Positions 7,433 to 16,451 are shown, counted from the first letter of the stretch. The stretch is 64,000 nt of DNA from Paenibacillaceae bacterium ZCTH02-B3 (GCA_002159065.1 LZRV01000052.1:1-64000); one strand, 5' to 3'. The notes: a model not told the origin generated them from the letters alone. Made by a program: numbers and translations.

Positions 7433-9568
7433 ATGGATCTGATGCATCGTTGGAACCGGAAAGTTGCCGTTTTGCGCGCCCTGATCTCCTTCATGCTGGC
7501 AGCCGCGCTGATGCTGCCCGCGCCCGTCGCCGTCCGGGCGGCCGAAGCGGAGGCTCCGGCGTCCGCCGCCGGGGCGGGAGCGCCGCTGACGCCGGAGGCG
7601 GCCGAGGAATTCCTGGATGCCTTTTTTGCGTCGGAACAGGCGAAACCCGGATACGTGGGGGCGGCGGTGGTCATCGTGAAGGACGGCCGGATCGTCGCGC
7701 AAAAAGGCTACGGCTTCGCCAACGCGGAGCGCGGGGAACCGGTCGATCCGGCGGGCACGGTGTTCCGGCTCGCTTCCGTGTCCAAGTCCTTTACGGCGGT
7801 GGCGATCCTGCAGCTGGCCGAACAGGGAAAGATCGACCTTGGGGCGGACATCCGCGAATATCTGCCGGACCTTGAGTTCGACAATCCCTTCGGCGTGCCG
7901 GTGACGGTCAAGGATCTCCTCTTGCACCGCAGCGGGTTCGAAGTCCGCGATCCGCAGGTCGAAGACATGCATTCCGACCTCGATCTGTTCGTCGCGATGG
8001 AGGATTTCGTCCGGGAGCGCATGCCGCCGGTCGTCCGCCGTCCGGGTTCGGCTTACATGTACGACAACTTCGCCTATCTGTTGCTTGGCCTCATTGTGCA
8101 AAATGTCAGTGGACAGCCGTACGAGCAATACATGCGGGAGCATGTGTTCGAACCGCTGGGCATGACGGACAGCGGATTCGAGCTGAAAGGCGAATTCCTG
8201 GAACGGCTTGCCACGGCGTATGACGCGGCCGGCCAGCCGATCCCGCCCTATGCGTTCCTCCCGACGATCATGCCACACGGCGGCATGCTGTCCACCGCGG
8301 AGGATATGGGGAAATTCATGCTGGCGTTTCTGAGCGGAGGAGAAGCGCCGGGAGGCGGGCGGATTCTTTCCCCGGAATCCGTCGCGGAAATGGGAGTCTA
8401 CCGCCACGCCCTGCATCCGCGGTTGCCCGAGACGACCTACGGCTTTGAGACGCCCTTCCAGCTGCCCCTTGCGGGAAGCAGCGACAAGGTGCTGGCCAAG
8501 CTGGGCGATCTCCCCGGAAGCAGCGTGATGTTGCTGCTCATCCCCGAAGAGAAGACCGGCGTCTTCTTCGTGGCCAACAAATCCGGCGCGCTGCGCGAAC
8601 TGTTCTATGTCGGGTTCATGGCGACCTTCTTCCCGGCCCTGGCGGCGCCGGCCGAATTGCCGGCGTTTGAGCCCGCCTCGCCGGAGGAGCTGGCGAAGTT
8701 GGCCGGGGTGTACGCCGATCTTCGGATCCGGAATCTGGTCTCCCGGGTGGAGGTGAACGAAGACGGTACCCTGACGTTGTCCGACGCCCTGTTCGGTCCC
8801 CGGGTTCTGCGGCAGATCGGCGACGGCCTGTTTGTCGACAACCTGACGCAGCGCTTCACCGCCTTCGGGACGGACGAAACCGACGGAGTCGTGTACATGA
8901 ACGAACCGTTCCTCAATCCGCTCGGCTATGCCCGCATGGGCGACGAACCGTCGGGATACGCCGACGTGGATGCCGCCGGCGCCTACGCGCCTTACATATT
9001 GGCGCTGCAGTCGCTCGGCCTTTTTCCGAACGAACCGGGGCTCCGGTTCGAACCCGATCGGCCCGTCACCAGGGCGGAGCTGGTGTACGATCTCTTGCGG
9101 ATTAGCAACCTTGAAGGGTCGCAGACGGACACTTACGCTTTCGCCGACATCGCGGGCCATCCCCTGGCGTCCTATGTGCAGCGCGCGTATGAGATGGGCA
9201 TGGTGATCGGCGACGGGCGCGGCAATTTCGCGCCGGACCGTCCCGCCGCGCGGCAGGAAGCGGCGGTCATGATCTGGAACATCTACCGCCTGATGTTTCC
9301 GGAGGAACTGTTCGCGGACATCCCCCTGGCGGACGGCACCGCTTCCTGGGCGGAAGCCGCCGTGCGGATGATGGCGGGGCTTGGGCTGCACGGCCCGGAG
9401 GTCACCCTGACGGAGGGCGGAGCGGTCGACTTTCGCTCCCAGGCGCTACTTACCCGTGAGGAAGAAGCCGCATTTCTGTATCAGCTGATGTTCCAGCCGG
9501 TAAATCAAATTGTCGCGCAGCTGATGGCGCAGAAGCAGGCCGCGGTCCCGGAGGCGGGTGAAAACTGA
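7433..9568 (+). CDS. Exported serine hydrolase (beta-lactamase/class C family) with C-terminal SLH domains
   Basis: The product is 711 aa. A signal peptide occupies about residues 1-37. The penicillin-binding-protein-like domain follows, with S115-V-S-K118 (nucleophile SxxK motif) and Y210-D-N212 (YxN motif), and a later HGG near residue 282 in the place of the third motif. From about residue 515 the protein carries S-layer homology repeats, recognisable by FEPDRPVTRAELVYDL and FAPDRPAARQEAAVMI plus a weaker third. SLH domains bind pyruvylated secondary cell-wall polymer, so the enzyme is probably held on the cell surface. Substrate (D-amino acid peptide, ester or beta-lactam) is unknown. A clear gap separates it from both neighbours. 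Confidence 0.9.
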   Translation: MDLMHRWNRKVAVLRALISFMLAAALMLPAPVAVRAAEAEAPASAAGAGAPLTPEAAEEFLDAFFASEQAKPGYVGAAVVIVKDGRIVAQKGYGFANAERGEPVDPAGTVFRLASVSKSFTAVAILQLAEQGKIDLGADIREYLPDLEFDNPFGVPVTVKDLLLHRSGFEVRDPQVEDMHSDLDLFVAMEDFVRERMPPVVRRPGSAYMYDNFAYLLLGLIVQNVSGQPYEQYMREHVFEPLGMTDSGFELKGEFLERLATAYDAAGQPIPPYAFLPTIMPHGGMLSTAEDMGKFMLAFLSGGEAPGGGRILSPESVAEMGVYRHALHPRLPETTYGFETPFQLPLAGSSDKVLAKLGDLPGSSVMLLLIPEEKTGVFFVANKSGALRELFYVGFMATFFPALAAPAELPAFEPASPEELAKLAGVYADLRIRNLVSRVEVNEDGTLTLSDALFGPRVLRQIGDGLFVDNLTQRFTAFGTDETDGVVYMNEPFLNPLGYARMGDEPSGYADVDAAGAYAPYILALQSLGLFPNEPGLRFEPDRPVTRAELVYDLLRISNLEGSQTDTYAFADIAGHPLASYVQRAYEMGMVIGDGRGNFAPDRPAARQEAAVMIWNIYRLMFPEELFADIPLADGTASWAEAAVRMMAGLGLHGPEVTLTEGGAVDFRSQALLTREEEAAFLYQLMFQPVNQIVAQLMAQKQAAVPEAGEN

Positions 9569-9741
9569 GGCGAACGCAACCCAAAATTCAAGGCAGGTGC
9601 AAACGGCAGGGACACCGATTAGAATAGAAAGTAACGGTGCGGCATAACCGTTAATACACGGGCGCTTGCAACCCGGACCGCGGCACCCCGGCGCCATCCG
9701 TCGGTGCGGCGGAATTCCGGGACGCGCGAGGGGGAAGACCC

Positions 9742-10668
9742 GTGAAAGGTGCATGGCAAGGGCGTAGGGCGGCCCTCCCGCTGGCTTTCGCGGCGGCGGG
9801 CGCGCTGCTTGCGCCGGCCGCCTTGCCGGAGGAAGCCCCCCAGGCAGGCCGCGCGGCGTCGTCGGTCGCCGGGGCCTTCGTGGCGGCGGCGCTGGTTCTC
9901 CTGGCCGCGTCGCCCCGGCGAACCGTTTCCCGAATAGGCGCATGGGGCGCCTTTCTTTGTCTCGGCTTGCTGCTGGGCGCGGCGGCTTTCCGCCTGGCGG
10001 AGGCGCTGGCGCCGCTGTTCGACGGCGGCCGGCTGCAGGCGATGCTGGAACAGAACCGGTCCGCCGCGCTCTGGATTTATGCGGCGGTCTGTTTTCTCCA
10101 GCCGATCGCCCTTCCGCTTCCCGAAGCGCTCACCGTGATGGCCGGCAGCGCCGTGCTCGGGGCTTTCCCGGCGTTTGTCGCCGGTTTTGCGGGCACGATG
10201 CTCGGTGTCTTGGCCATGTTCGCGCTGGCCCGCTACGGCGGGATGAAGGTGGCGGTGAAACTCGTGAAGCCGCAGCAGCTTGAGCGGTATCACCGCTTCG
10301 TCTCCCGGCACGAATGGCCGATTCTGGTGGCGCTGTTTGTCATCCCCGTGCTGCCGGACGAGATCGTCTGCGTGGGGGCGGGAATCAGCGGCGTGGCGAT
10401 CCGCCGTTTTCTGACGGTGGCCGTTCTGTCCAAGCTGGCCACTTCATCGTCGTTTGCGTATTCCGTGGAGCTGGGCGACCTGCTGTCGGTCAGCCCGGCG
10501 CAATTGCTGCTCGCCGTGGGTTCCGTCGCGTTCGCGGCCGTGTTTCTGCCGCGGATCGCGCGCCTGTTGCGGTCGGCCCGTTCAGGCGGCTCCGCGCCCT
10601 CGGAAAGCCGGCCGCGGGAAGGAAACGGAGAACCCGCGGACGGGGAAACCCCGCAGACCGGGCTTTGA
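9742..10668 (+). CDS. TVP38/TMEM64 (VTT-domain) family membrane protein
   Basis: The product is 308 aa, starting at GTG after GAGGGGGAA. There are about seven hydrophobic segments. The VTT (SNARE-associated) core lies at about residues 110-235, with the proline/glycine-rich re-entrant segments LPLPEALTVMAGSAVLGAFP and PVLPDEIVCVGAGISG. Family members are inner-membrane proteins related to DedA/lipid scramblases. The N-terminal 90 residues add extra helices, and the C-terminal tail of about 35 residues is hydrophilic. It is followed at about 165 bp by a glycosyltransferase gene. Exact role unknown. Confidence 0.85.
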   Translation: MKGAWQGRRAALPLAFAAAGALLAPAALPEEAPQAGRAASSVAGAFVAAALVLLAASPRRTVSRIGAWGAFLCLGLLLGAAAFRLAEALAPLFDGGRLQAMLEQNRSAALWIYAAVCFLQPIALPLPEALTVMAGSAVLGAFPAFVAGFAGTMLGVLAMFALARYGGMKVAVKLVKPQQLERYHRFVSRHEWPILVALFVIPVLPDEIVCVGAGISGVAIRRFLTVAVLSKLATSSSFAYSVELGDLLSVSPAQLLLAVGSVAFAAVFLPRIARLLRSARSGGSAPSESRPREGNGEPADGETPQTGL

Positions 10669-10833
10669 CCGTGCAGCGGAGAATGACCGCAGCCGCGGGT
10701 TTTTCCTTCTCCGGTCCGGACGGCCCGCGTCCCGGACCGGACCGAAGGTCCGGTGGAATTTTGCGCGTACCTCGGGTATGCTAATCAATGGCGCCTTTTC
10801 TTTTCCATCCCCGTTCCCCGAGAGGTGCAAGAG

Positions 10834-11673
10834 ATGGTCAATATTCTGGTCACGCTGAACGCCGCCTATATTCCGCCTCTGCGGGTGATGCTCAAATCCC
10901 TGTTCGTGAACAATCCGCATGAGAACGTGACCGTCTATCTCATGCATTCGGAAATACCCGACCAAGACGTGGCCGACCTTGCGCGGTTCGTGGAAGACGA
11001 AGGCCACCGCCTGGTCCACATCCGGGTGACGGAGGATTTGTTCGCCGGCGCGGTGGTGTTTCGCCATTACACGAAAGAAATGTACTACCGCCTGGCCGCC
11101 CACCGGTTCCTGCCGGAAGAAGTGGACCGCATTCTTTATCTGGACCCCGACATCGTGGTGATCAACCCGATTTCCGAGTTCTACCGGACGCCGTTTGACG
11201 GCTGCATGTTCGTCGCCTCGGAACACACCCCCGCGGTCCGCATGACCGCCGCCTTCAACAAGATCCGGCTTGGCACGCCCAAGGCCAAGGGCTATTTCAA
11301 CACGGGCGTGCTGCTCATGAATGTGGAGCTCATGCGGCGGGAGATGGATCTGGATCAGGTGTTCCGGTTTCTGGAGGAGAACCGGCACAAGCTGATCCTG
11401 CCGGACCAGGACGTGCTGAACGGACTGTACTGGGACCGAATCAAGCCGGCCGACTGTTTCCTCTACAACTTCGACGCCCGGTATTACGAATTGTTCAAGC
11501 TGATTCCCCGGCACAAAATCAACATGCGGTGGATCGAGGAAAACACCGTGTTCATCCATTACTGCGGGAAACGGAAACCGTGGAAAAAGAGCTACAGGGA
11601 CGAGATGGGGCGGTTCTACCGGTACTACGAAAGCCTTCTGCAGCAGCCGAAGACCAAGGGGACGCTGGCGTGA
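10834..11673 (+). CDS. Glycosyltransferase family 8
   Basis: The product is 279 aa. It starts MVNILVTLNAAYIPPLRVM after GAGAGGTG, which is why I placed the start here rather than at an ATG 81 nt upstream. GT8 features are the metal-binding DPD in ILYLDPDIVVIN (about residue 107), the PDQDVLN motif near 190 and the C-terminal HYCGKRKPW. The family includes galactosyl- and glucosyltransferases that act on lipopolysaccharide or teichoic polymers and glycogenin. A bidirectional terminator follows, and the next gene is convergent. Confidence 0.9.
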   Translation: MVNILVTLNAAYIPPLRVMLKSLFVNNPHENVTVYLMHSEIPDQDVADLARFVEDEGHRLVHIRVTEDLFAGAVVFRHYTKEMYYRLAAHRFLPEEVDRILYLDPDIVVINPISEFYRTPFDGCMFVASEHTPAVRMTAAFNKIRLGTPKAKGYFNTGVLLMNVELMRREMDLDQVFRFLEENRHKLILPDQDVLNGLYWDRIKPADCFLYNFDARYYELFKLIPRHKINMRWIEENTVFIHYCGKRKPWKKSYRDEMGRFYRYYESLLQQPKTKGTLA

Positions 11674-11836
11674 GGGGGTTGGATGCCGGGTCGCCCGGGA
11701 GAGCCGTCGGCGCCGGCTCGCGGGTGATCAAGACGAGATGACCTGCCGGAATCCGCCGGACGCCGGCGTGAGGGTGCTCATCAAGACGCGTCCGCCGGGA
11801 ATCCGCGGGACGCCGGCCGATGCGCGGGCATGAACA

Positions 11837-11861
11837 AGCCCGGCACGAAGCCGGGCTTTCG
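11837..11861. terminator. Bidirectional rho-independent terminator
   Basis: Stem AGCCCGGC/GCCGGGCT with loop ACGAA followed by TT lies between two convergent genes. The U-tract is short on both strands, so efficiency is uncertain. The preceding stretch 11674-11830 holds only short imperfect GC-rich repeats (GATCAAGACG / CATCAAGACG and GGAATCCGC copies) and no gene. Confidence 0.65.
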
Positions 11862-11867
11862 CTATGG

Positions 11868-12788
11868 TCAGGAGCCGGGAACCTGTCCTTCCAGCAGGCG
11901 TTCGATGAATTCCCGCGCCTTGTCGGGCCGCCCGGTGCCGACGCGGACGGCGGCGATGACCGAATCGGGTATGATCAACGGCCAGTCTTTCAGGAGCGGG
12001 CTGCCGCTGATATCGACGCCGTACAGGGCGGGGACGGGATCATTCTCTTTTTGCCCAAGGCGTTTCGCGGCTTCCGGTATGGCGTCCGCCAGGTCTCCGA
12101 ATGCCGGATCGTCCAGCTTTTCGAAGAGTTCCTGCGATACCAGCGAAGAAAAATGCAGTTCATCCAGGATGTAGACATCCGGCTTGTACTGGATCAGGTC
12201 GATGATCAGTTTCTGCGCGAAGGCGAAGTCCTGGGGGGTTTGCATCTCCTGCGGCACGTAGGACAACCGGGCGACCACCCGCTGCCAGTCCGGAAACTGC
12301 TCCAGCATCACGGGTTCCATGTTCTCGATGTCGAGGTTTCCGCCGATCGGCCAAAACGCGCCGACAAAATGAATTTCCAGGTCCGGAGGCGGGAGGCTGG
12401 CGAGCCGTCTTTGCTCCGCCCGGTGGTCGAGCCAGTTGTTCACCCCGTAGATGACGGCGGCCATGAGAAGGACGGCGACGAGCAAATGATATTTGTAATA
12501 GTGGAAAAAATGCTCGATTTTCGCTTTCCGCTCGGCGGCTTTTTCGTCCTTGCCGTACAGCCGTTCCCTCAGGCGCTCCCGTTCTTTCCGCTCTTCTTCG
12601 GCCTTGATGAGACGGTAGGCCCGGTCGATGGCTTCCGGGTCGGCCGCGGGGTCCGCTCCCGCCGGTTCGCCGCGCATCTGCCGGGCCCGCGCCTGCCGGA
12701 GCAGGATGAAATACCGCTTCTCCACCGTTTCCCGGTCCGCGTCCTCCGGCAACCCGAGCACCTTGTACGCCTCTTTCAGATCGTCCAC
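11868..12788 (-). CDS. J-domain-like membrane-anchored protein
   Basis: The product is 306 aa. The N-terminal 75 residues look like a DnaJ J-domain (DLKEAYKVLGLPEDAD, then ERQ-type helix residues), but the HPD tripeptide that stimulates DnaK ATPase is not obvious, so it may be a J-like domain. A charged coiled-coil-like stretch (about 90-125) leads into one membrane segment (HLLVAVLLMAAVIYGVNNWL, about 136-155). The C-terminal half has no recognised domain. The start is a GTG 6 nt after GGAGGTG; the frame is open upstream but without a better ribosome site. It is divergent from the riboswitch-controlled kamA gene. Confidence 0.75.
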   Translation of the reverse strand: MDDLKEAYKVLGLPEDADRETVEKRYFILLRQARARQMRGEPAGADPAADPEAIDRAYRLIKAEEERKERERLRERLYGKDEKAAERKAKIEHFFHYYKYHLLVAVLLMAAVIYGVNNWLDHRAEQRRLASLPPPDLEIHFVGAFWPIGGNLDIENMEPVMLEQFPDWQRVVARLSYVPQEMQTPQDFAFAQKLIIDLIQYKPDVYILDELHFSSLVSQELFEKLDDPAFGDLADAIPEAAKRLGQKENDPVPALYGVDISGSPLLKDWPLIIPDSVIAAVRVGTGRPDKAREFIERLLEGQVPGS

Positions 12789-12908
12789 GCCGGTCACCTC
12801 CGTCAAAACGTTTCGGACCAAAACGGGTTTTCGGCGACAGGATGAACATGCGGACAAAAATAGTATAACGGGTAGCTTGAGGAAAAGAAAATTTAACAGT
12901 CCTGTAAA

Positions 12909-12938
12909 TTGACATCTTTTCGGATTTTCCGGTAACAT
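12909..12938 (+). promoter_or_regulatory. Sigma-A-type promoter ahead of the c-di-AMP riboswitch
   Basis: TTGACA (12909-12914) is followed after 18 bp by TAACAT (12933-12938). It sits directly before the riboswitch aptamer, so the transcript would begin just upstream of the aptamer. The -10 is weak. Confidence 0.6.
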
Positions 12939-12941
12939 AAA

Positions 12942-13136
12942 AGTACGCTTAATCTCCGGCCGCCCGGCCGGAAGCGGGGGACCCAACGACGGACCGGATT
13001 CGGACCGGTCCGCCGCGGCGCGGGTGCCGCCGCCCGAACAGCGGGCGACGGTCTCCCAAGCCAGGGGCGAATGGAGCGCGTACGCGCTCCTAGGGTACCA
13101 TCACGCCCGAGCCCGTCAGCTAACCTCGTCGGCAGT
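12942..13136 (+). promoter_or_regulatory. c-di-AMP riboswitch (ydaO/yuaA type)
   Basis: The leader contains the conserved blocks of the ydaO aptamer in order: ACGCTTAATCTCC at the 5' end, AAGCGGGGGACCCAACG, AGGGGCGAATGG, TAGGGTACCATCACGCC, and the diagnostic 3' block CCCGAGCCCGTCAGCTAACC followed by TCGTCGGC. This aptamer class senses cyclic di-AMP and normally turns gene expression off on binding. A GC-rich variable hairpin region (about 12990-13050) lies between conserved blocks. A terminator follows, and the first gene downstream is a KamA-family radical SAM enzyme. Confidence 0.93.
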
Positions 13137-13140
13137 GGAT

Positions 13141-13187
13141 GGGTCAACTCCAGGATTTTCTCCGGTGACCCCTCCAGGGGTCTTTTT
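13141..13187 (+). terminator. Riboswitch expression platform: terminator and candidate antiterminator
   Basis: The terminator is GACCCC/GGGGTC with loop TCCA (13167-13182) followed by TTTTT. GGGTCA at 13141-13146 is complementary to TGACCC at 13166-13171, which is the 5' side of the terminator stem, so the two structures are mutually exclusive. This fits ligand-induced termination (inference). Confidence 0.85.
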
Positions 13188-13271
13188 CATTCCACCCCCC
13201 ACGGAAAATCCCTTATGTATGCCCACCACTGGCTAAGCGTACAAAATCTTTCCACCAAAGGAGGAGTTTGT

Positions 13272-14483
13272 ATGCCGCAGCCAAGGTACATCACGGACAT
13301 CGACCGGATTGCCGCCATTCCCGAGGAAGAGCGGGCCCAGCTGAAAAAGATCACGGAAAAGTACGCGTTCCGGGTCAACGAGTATTATCTGGGCCTCATC
13401 GACTGGTCGGATCCGAACGACCCGATCCGCCGGCTGGTCATTCCGAACGAAGGAGAGCTGCTCGAATACGGCCGGTGGGACGCGTCCGACGAAGAGGCGA
13501 ACTACGTGGTGCCGGGATGCCAGCACAAATACCGGACGACGGCGCTTCTGCTCGTGTCGGAGGTGTGCGGGGCGTACTGCCGTTACTGCTTCCGCAAGCG
13601 CCTGTTCCAGAAGGACGTGCGGGAGGCGATGGCCGACGTGACGCCCGGTCTGGAGTATATCGCCGCGCATCCGGAGATCAACAACGTGCTGCTCACGGGC
13701 GGCGATCCGCTCATGCTGGCCACCCGGAAGCTGCGCCTGATCATCGAACGGCTCCGGGAAATTCCCCATGTCCGCATCATCCGCATCGGGACGAAAATGC
13801 CGGTGTTCAACCCGATGCGCATTTACGAGGACGAGGAGCTGCTCGCCCTGATCCGCGAATATTCCACGGCCGACCGGCGTATCTACATCATGGCGCACGT
13901 CGACCATCCGCGGGAAATCACGGAGGAAGCCAAGCGCTGCTTCCAGGCCCTTCACGACGCGGGGGCCGTGCTGGTCAACCAGACGCCGGTTCTCAAGGGC
14001 ATCAACGACGATCCGGCGGTGCTCGCGGAACTGCTCGACCGCCTGTCCTGGGCCGGGGTCACGCCGTATTACTTCTTCATCAACCGTCCGGTGGCCGGCA
14101 ACCGCGACTTCGTCCTGCCGCTCAGGCGCGTGTACGAATTGGTGGAAGAGGCGAAGGCGCGCACTTCCGGCCTCGGCAAGCGGGTGCGGCTGACGATGAG
14201 CCATTCGTCCGGCAAAATCGAGATTTTGGCCATCGAGAACGGCAAGGCATATCTGAAGTACCATCAATCCCGGGACGGGCATTACGGCAAATTCATGGTG
14301 CTGGATTGCCCGGACGACGCGGCCTGGTTCGACGATTTGCCGGGGAACGAACGGTATTGGAACAAGCCGCGGCGCAAGCTCCGGCTTCCGGCGTCCGCCG
14401 CCGGGGAAGACGGGCGGGAGCCCGTTCCGGGCCGTCCCGCCGCGGAAGACGCGGAAGCGGAAATGGCCGCCGGCGCCCGCTGA
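13272..14483 (+). CDS. KamA-family radical SAM aminomutase-like enzyme
   Basis: The product is 403 aa, starting after AAAGGAGG. The radical SAM [4Fe-4S] motif is C99-GAY-C103-RY-C106. A PLP-type lysine is likely Lys315 in SHSSGKIEIL. The overall pattern (TGGDPLM, HVDHPREIT, NQTPVLKGINDDP, PYYFFINRPVAG) is the KamA family, which includes lysine 2,3-aminomutase, glutamate 2,3-aminomutase and EpmB. The two aspartates that bind the lysine side chain in clostridial lysine 2,3-aminomutase do not appear to be conserved here (Arg or Asn and Thr at the aligned places, by my manual alignment from memory), so the substrate may not be lysine. The C-terminal 40 residues are low-complexity. It is the first gene of the c-di-AMP riboswitch transcript; ltaS follows with its own possible promoter. 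Confidence 0.88.
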   Translation: MPQPRYITDIDRIAAIPEEERAQLKKITEKYAFRVNEYYLGLIDWSDPNDPIRRLVIPNEGELLEYGRWDASDEEANYVVPGCQHKYRTTALLLVSEVCGAYCRYCFRKRLFQKDVREAMADVTPGLEYIAAHPEINNVLLTGGDPLMLATRKLRLIIERLREIPHVRIIRIGTKMPVFNPMRIYEDEELLALIREYSTADRRIYIMAHVDHPREITEEAKRCFQALHDAGAVLVNQTPVLKGINDDPAVLAELLDRLSWAGVTPYYFFINRPVAGNRDFVLPLRRVYELVEEAKARTSGLGKRVRLTMSHSSGKIEILAIENGKAYLKYHQSRDGHYGKFMVLDCPDDAAWFDDLPGNERYWNKPRRKLRLPASAAGEDGREPVPGRPAAEDAEAEMAAGAR

Positions 14484-14494
14484 CCCCGCCGATA

Positions 14495-14521
14495 TTGACA
14501 ACTCGAACGATTCTGTATAAT
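14495..14521 (+). promoter_or_regulatory. Candidate promoter of the ltaS-like gene
   Basis: TTGACA (14495-14500) and TATAAT (14516-14521) are both perfect consensus hexamers but are only 15 bp apart. A shifted -10, TAATAG at 14518, would give 17 bp. This would let the ltaS-like gene be expressed apart from the riboswitch. Confidence 0.6.
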
Positions 14522-14550
14522 AGGTAAAGCAAAGCATTACACCATATACA

Positions 14551-16449
14551 ATGGTCGTTCGGGGGATGATCCGGTTGCCGCGGAATCGGTGGGGTCGCAT
14601 CCTTGCCGGTCCATTCTTTGTCTTTTCCGTACTCATGGTCATGAAAATGATCCTGGCCGGCGTCGTCGTCTTCGAGGACCACGACTTCTGGCTGACGCTG
14701 GCGACGGGAATTCCTTCGGTCTGGGTCTTTTTCTGCCTGATCGAGCTTCTCGTCGCCAGGCGGAGGCTGGCCGCGTATCTCATCGTGAATCTGCTGCTGA
14801 CGGGCGTGCTGTTTGCGGTCATCATGTACTACAAATATTTCGGCATCATCGTCACGTACCACGCCGCGCAGCAGATCAACCAGCTGACCGAAGTCAAAAG
14901 CAGCGTCTGGTCGCTGCTCCACGTTCAATTCCTGCTTGTTTTCGTCGATATCGCGGTGTTCCTCCTCGGCCTGCTCGTGAGCCGCCGGTTCCGGGCCTGG
15001 GCGCGAAAGTGGGCCGAGGCGCCGCAATTTGCGCGGGTGAGCCGCCGCAAGCTGGCCGCGGCCGGGCTGGCCGTATCGGTGCTGTGGTGCGTCGCCGTCA
15101 GCTGGCCGCACAAGGACAGCATCAACGAGATCAAGAAAGCCCAGGGCATGGGCATTCTGAATTACGAAGCGTACGCGGCGTTTGCGGATCTGCTGGAGGA
15201 AGAGTTCGACCCGGCTCTGGTGACCCGTGAGGCGATCGACGAGCTGAAGGGCATCCGGCCGGTGACGAATCCGGAAGGCTGGGGCCTGGCGAAGGGCAAG
15301 AACCTGATCGTCATCCAGCTGGAGGCGTTCCAGAATTTCCTCATCGGCCTCCACCTGGACGGGCGGGAAGTGACGCCGGCGATGAACCGGCTGGCGCGGG
15401 AGGAATGGTATTTCCCCCGTTTCTTCCAGCAGGTGGGACAGGGCAACACGTCGGACGCGGAATTCGTCGTCAACACGTCGCTCCATATCCCCCGCGTCGG
15501 GGCGGCGTCCGTCGTCTACGGCCACAAGGAGTTGCCGGGCCTGCCGAGGCTCCTTAAGGCATATGGGTACGATACGATGACGTTCCACACGAACGACGTG
15601 GTGTTCTGGAACCGCAAGGAGCTGTACCCGGCCCTTGGCTTCGACCGGTATTACGACAGGGAATTTTTCGGCGACGAGGACGAAGTGATGTTCGGGGCCT
15701 CGGACGAGGTGCTGTACCGGAAGACCGCGGATGTGCTGGAACAGGCGGCGGCTTCCGGGCGGCCGTTCTATGCCATGGTCGTGTCCATGTCCGCGCACCA
15801 TCCGTTCAACCTGCCCGAGCGGAAATACCGCATGGAGCTCCCGGGGCGGTACGAGGGCACGCTGGTCGGCGACTACATCCGGGCGCAGAACTATGCCGAC
15901 GAGGCCCTCGGGCAGTTCGTCGAGCGGCTGAAGCAATCCGGCCTCTGGGATACCAGCGTGGTCGTGATCTACGGCGACCATGTGGGGATTCCCAAATATT
16001 CGCTGACGAATTACGAGAAAAAATTGCTTCAAGACGACATCTTCGGCCGCGAATACGACGTGCAGGACATGCTCAACGTGCCGCTCATCATCCATGTTCC
16101 GGGCGAATTGCCCACGGTGTTCGGCGGCGTGGGAGGACAGACGGACGTGCTGCCCACCGTCGCCAACCTGCTCGGCATTCCTCTGGACGGACGGATCTAT
16201 TTCGGGCAGGACTTGCTCAACCATCCTGTGAACCTGCTGCCCGAGCGATACTACCTGCCTTCCGGTTCATTGATCACGATGTACGGGGTGTTTGTGCCGG
16301 GACGGGAGTATGAAGACGGCCAGTCATATCCCTTCGACGGGGTCAAGATCGACCGGCCCGTGGCGACGAAGGATCAGTTCGAACGCGCCCTGCACCTGCT
16401 GGCCATGTCGGACAGCTATACGCGCTCGCTGCCGGAACGGGGGAAATGA
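14551..16449 (+). CDS. LtaS-family lipoteichoic acid synthase / phosphoglycerol transferase
   Basis: The product is 632 aa. Five hydrophobic N-terminal segments (about residues 15-160) precede an extracellular sulfatase-fold domain. The catalytic threonine is Thr300 in GQGNTSDAEF, the same number as in Staphylococcus aureus LtaS. Metal-binding motifs include VIQLEAFQNF near 255, and VIYGDHVG near 472. LtaS polymerises glycerol phosphate from phosphatidylglycerol onto a glycolipid anchor. The Shine-Dalgarno upstream of the first ATG is weak, and an ATG 15 nt further in is an alternative. An AT-rich repeat island follows the stop. Confidence 0.9.
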   Translation: MVVRGMIRLPRNRWGRILAGPFFVFSVLMVMKMILAGVVVFEDHDFWLTLATGIPSVWVFFCLIELLVARRRLAAYLIVNLLLTGVLFAVIMYYKYFGIIVTYHAAQQINQLTEVKSSVWSLLHVQFLLVFVDIAVFLLGLLVSRRFRAWARKWAEAPQFARVSRRKLAAAGLAVSVLWCVAVSWPHKDSINEIKKAQGMGILNYEAYAAFADLLEEEFDPALVTREAIDELKGIRPVTNPEGWGLAKGKNLIVIQLEAFQNFLIGLHLDGREVTPAMNRLAREEWYFPRFFQQVGQGNTSDAEFVVNTSLHIPRVGAASVVYGHKELPGLPRLLKAYGYDTMTFHTNDVVFWNRKELYPALGFDRYYDREFFGDEDEVMFGASDEVLYRKTADVLEQAAASGRPFYAMVVSMSAHHPFNLPERKYRMELPGRYEGTLVGDYIRAQNYADEALGQFVERLKQSGLWDTSVVVIYGDHVGIPKYSLTNYEKKLLQDDIFGREYDVQDMLNVPLIIHVPGELPTVFGGVGGQTDVLPTVANLLGIPLDGRIYFGQDLLNHPVNLLPERYYLPSGSLITMYGVFVPGREYEDGQSYPFDGVKIDRPVATKDQFERALHLLAMSDSYTRSLPERGK

Positions 16450-16451
16450 AA

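Noticed and set aside
6578-9391. Long minus-strand open frame opposite the DUF1648 and SLH hydrolase genes
   Set aside because: Low-complexity His/Arg/Gln composition and no ribosome site; shadow frame.
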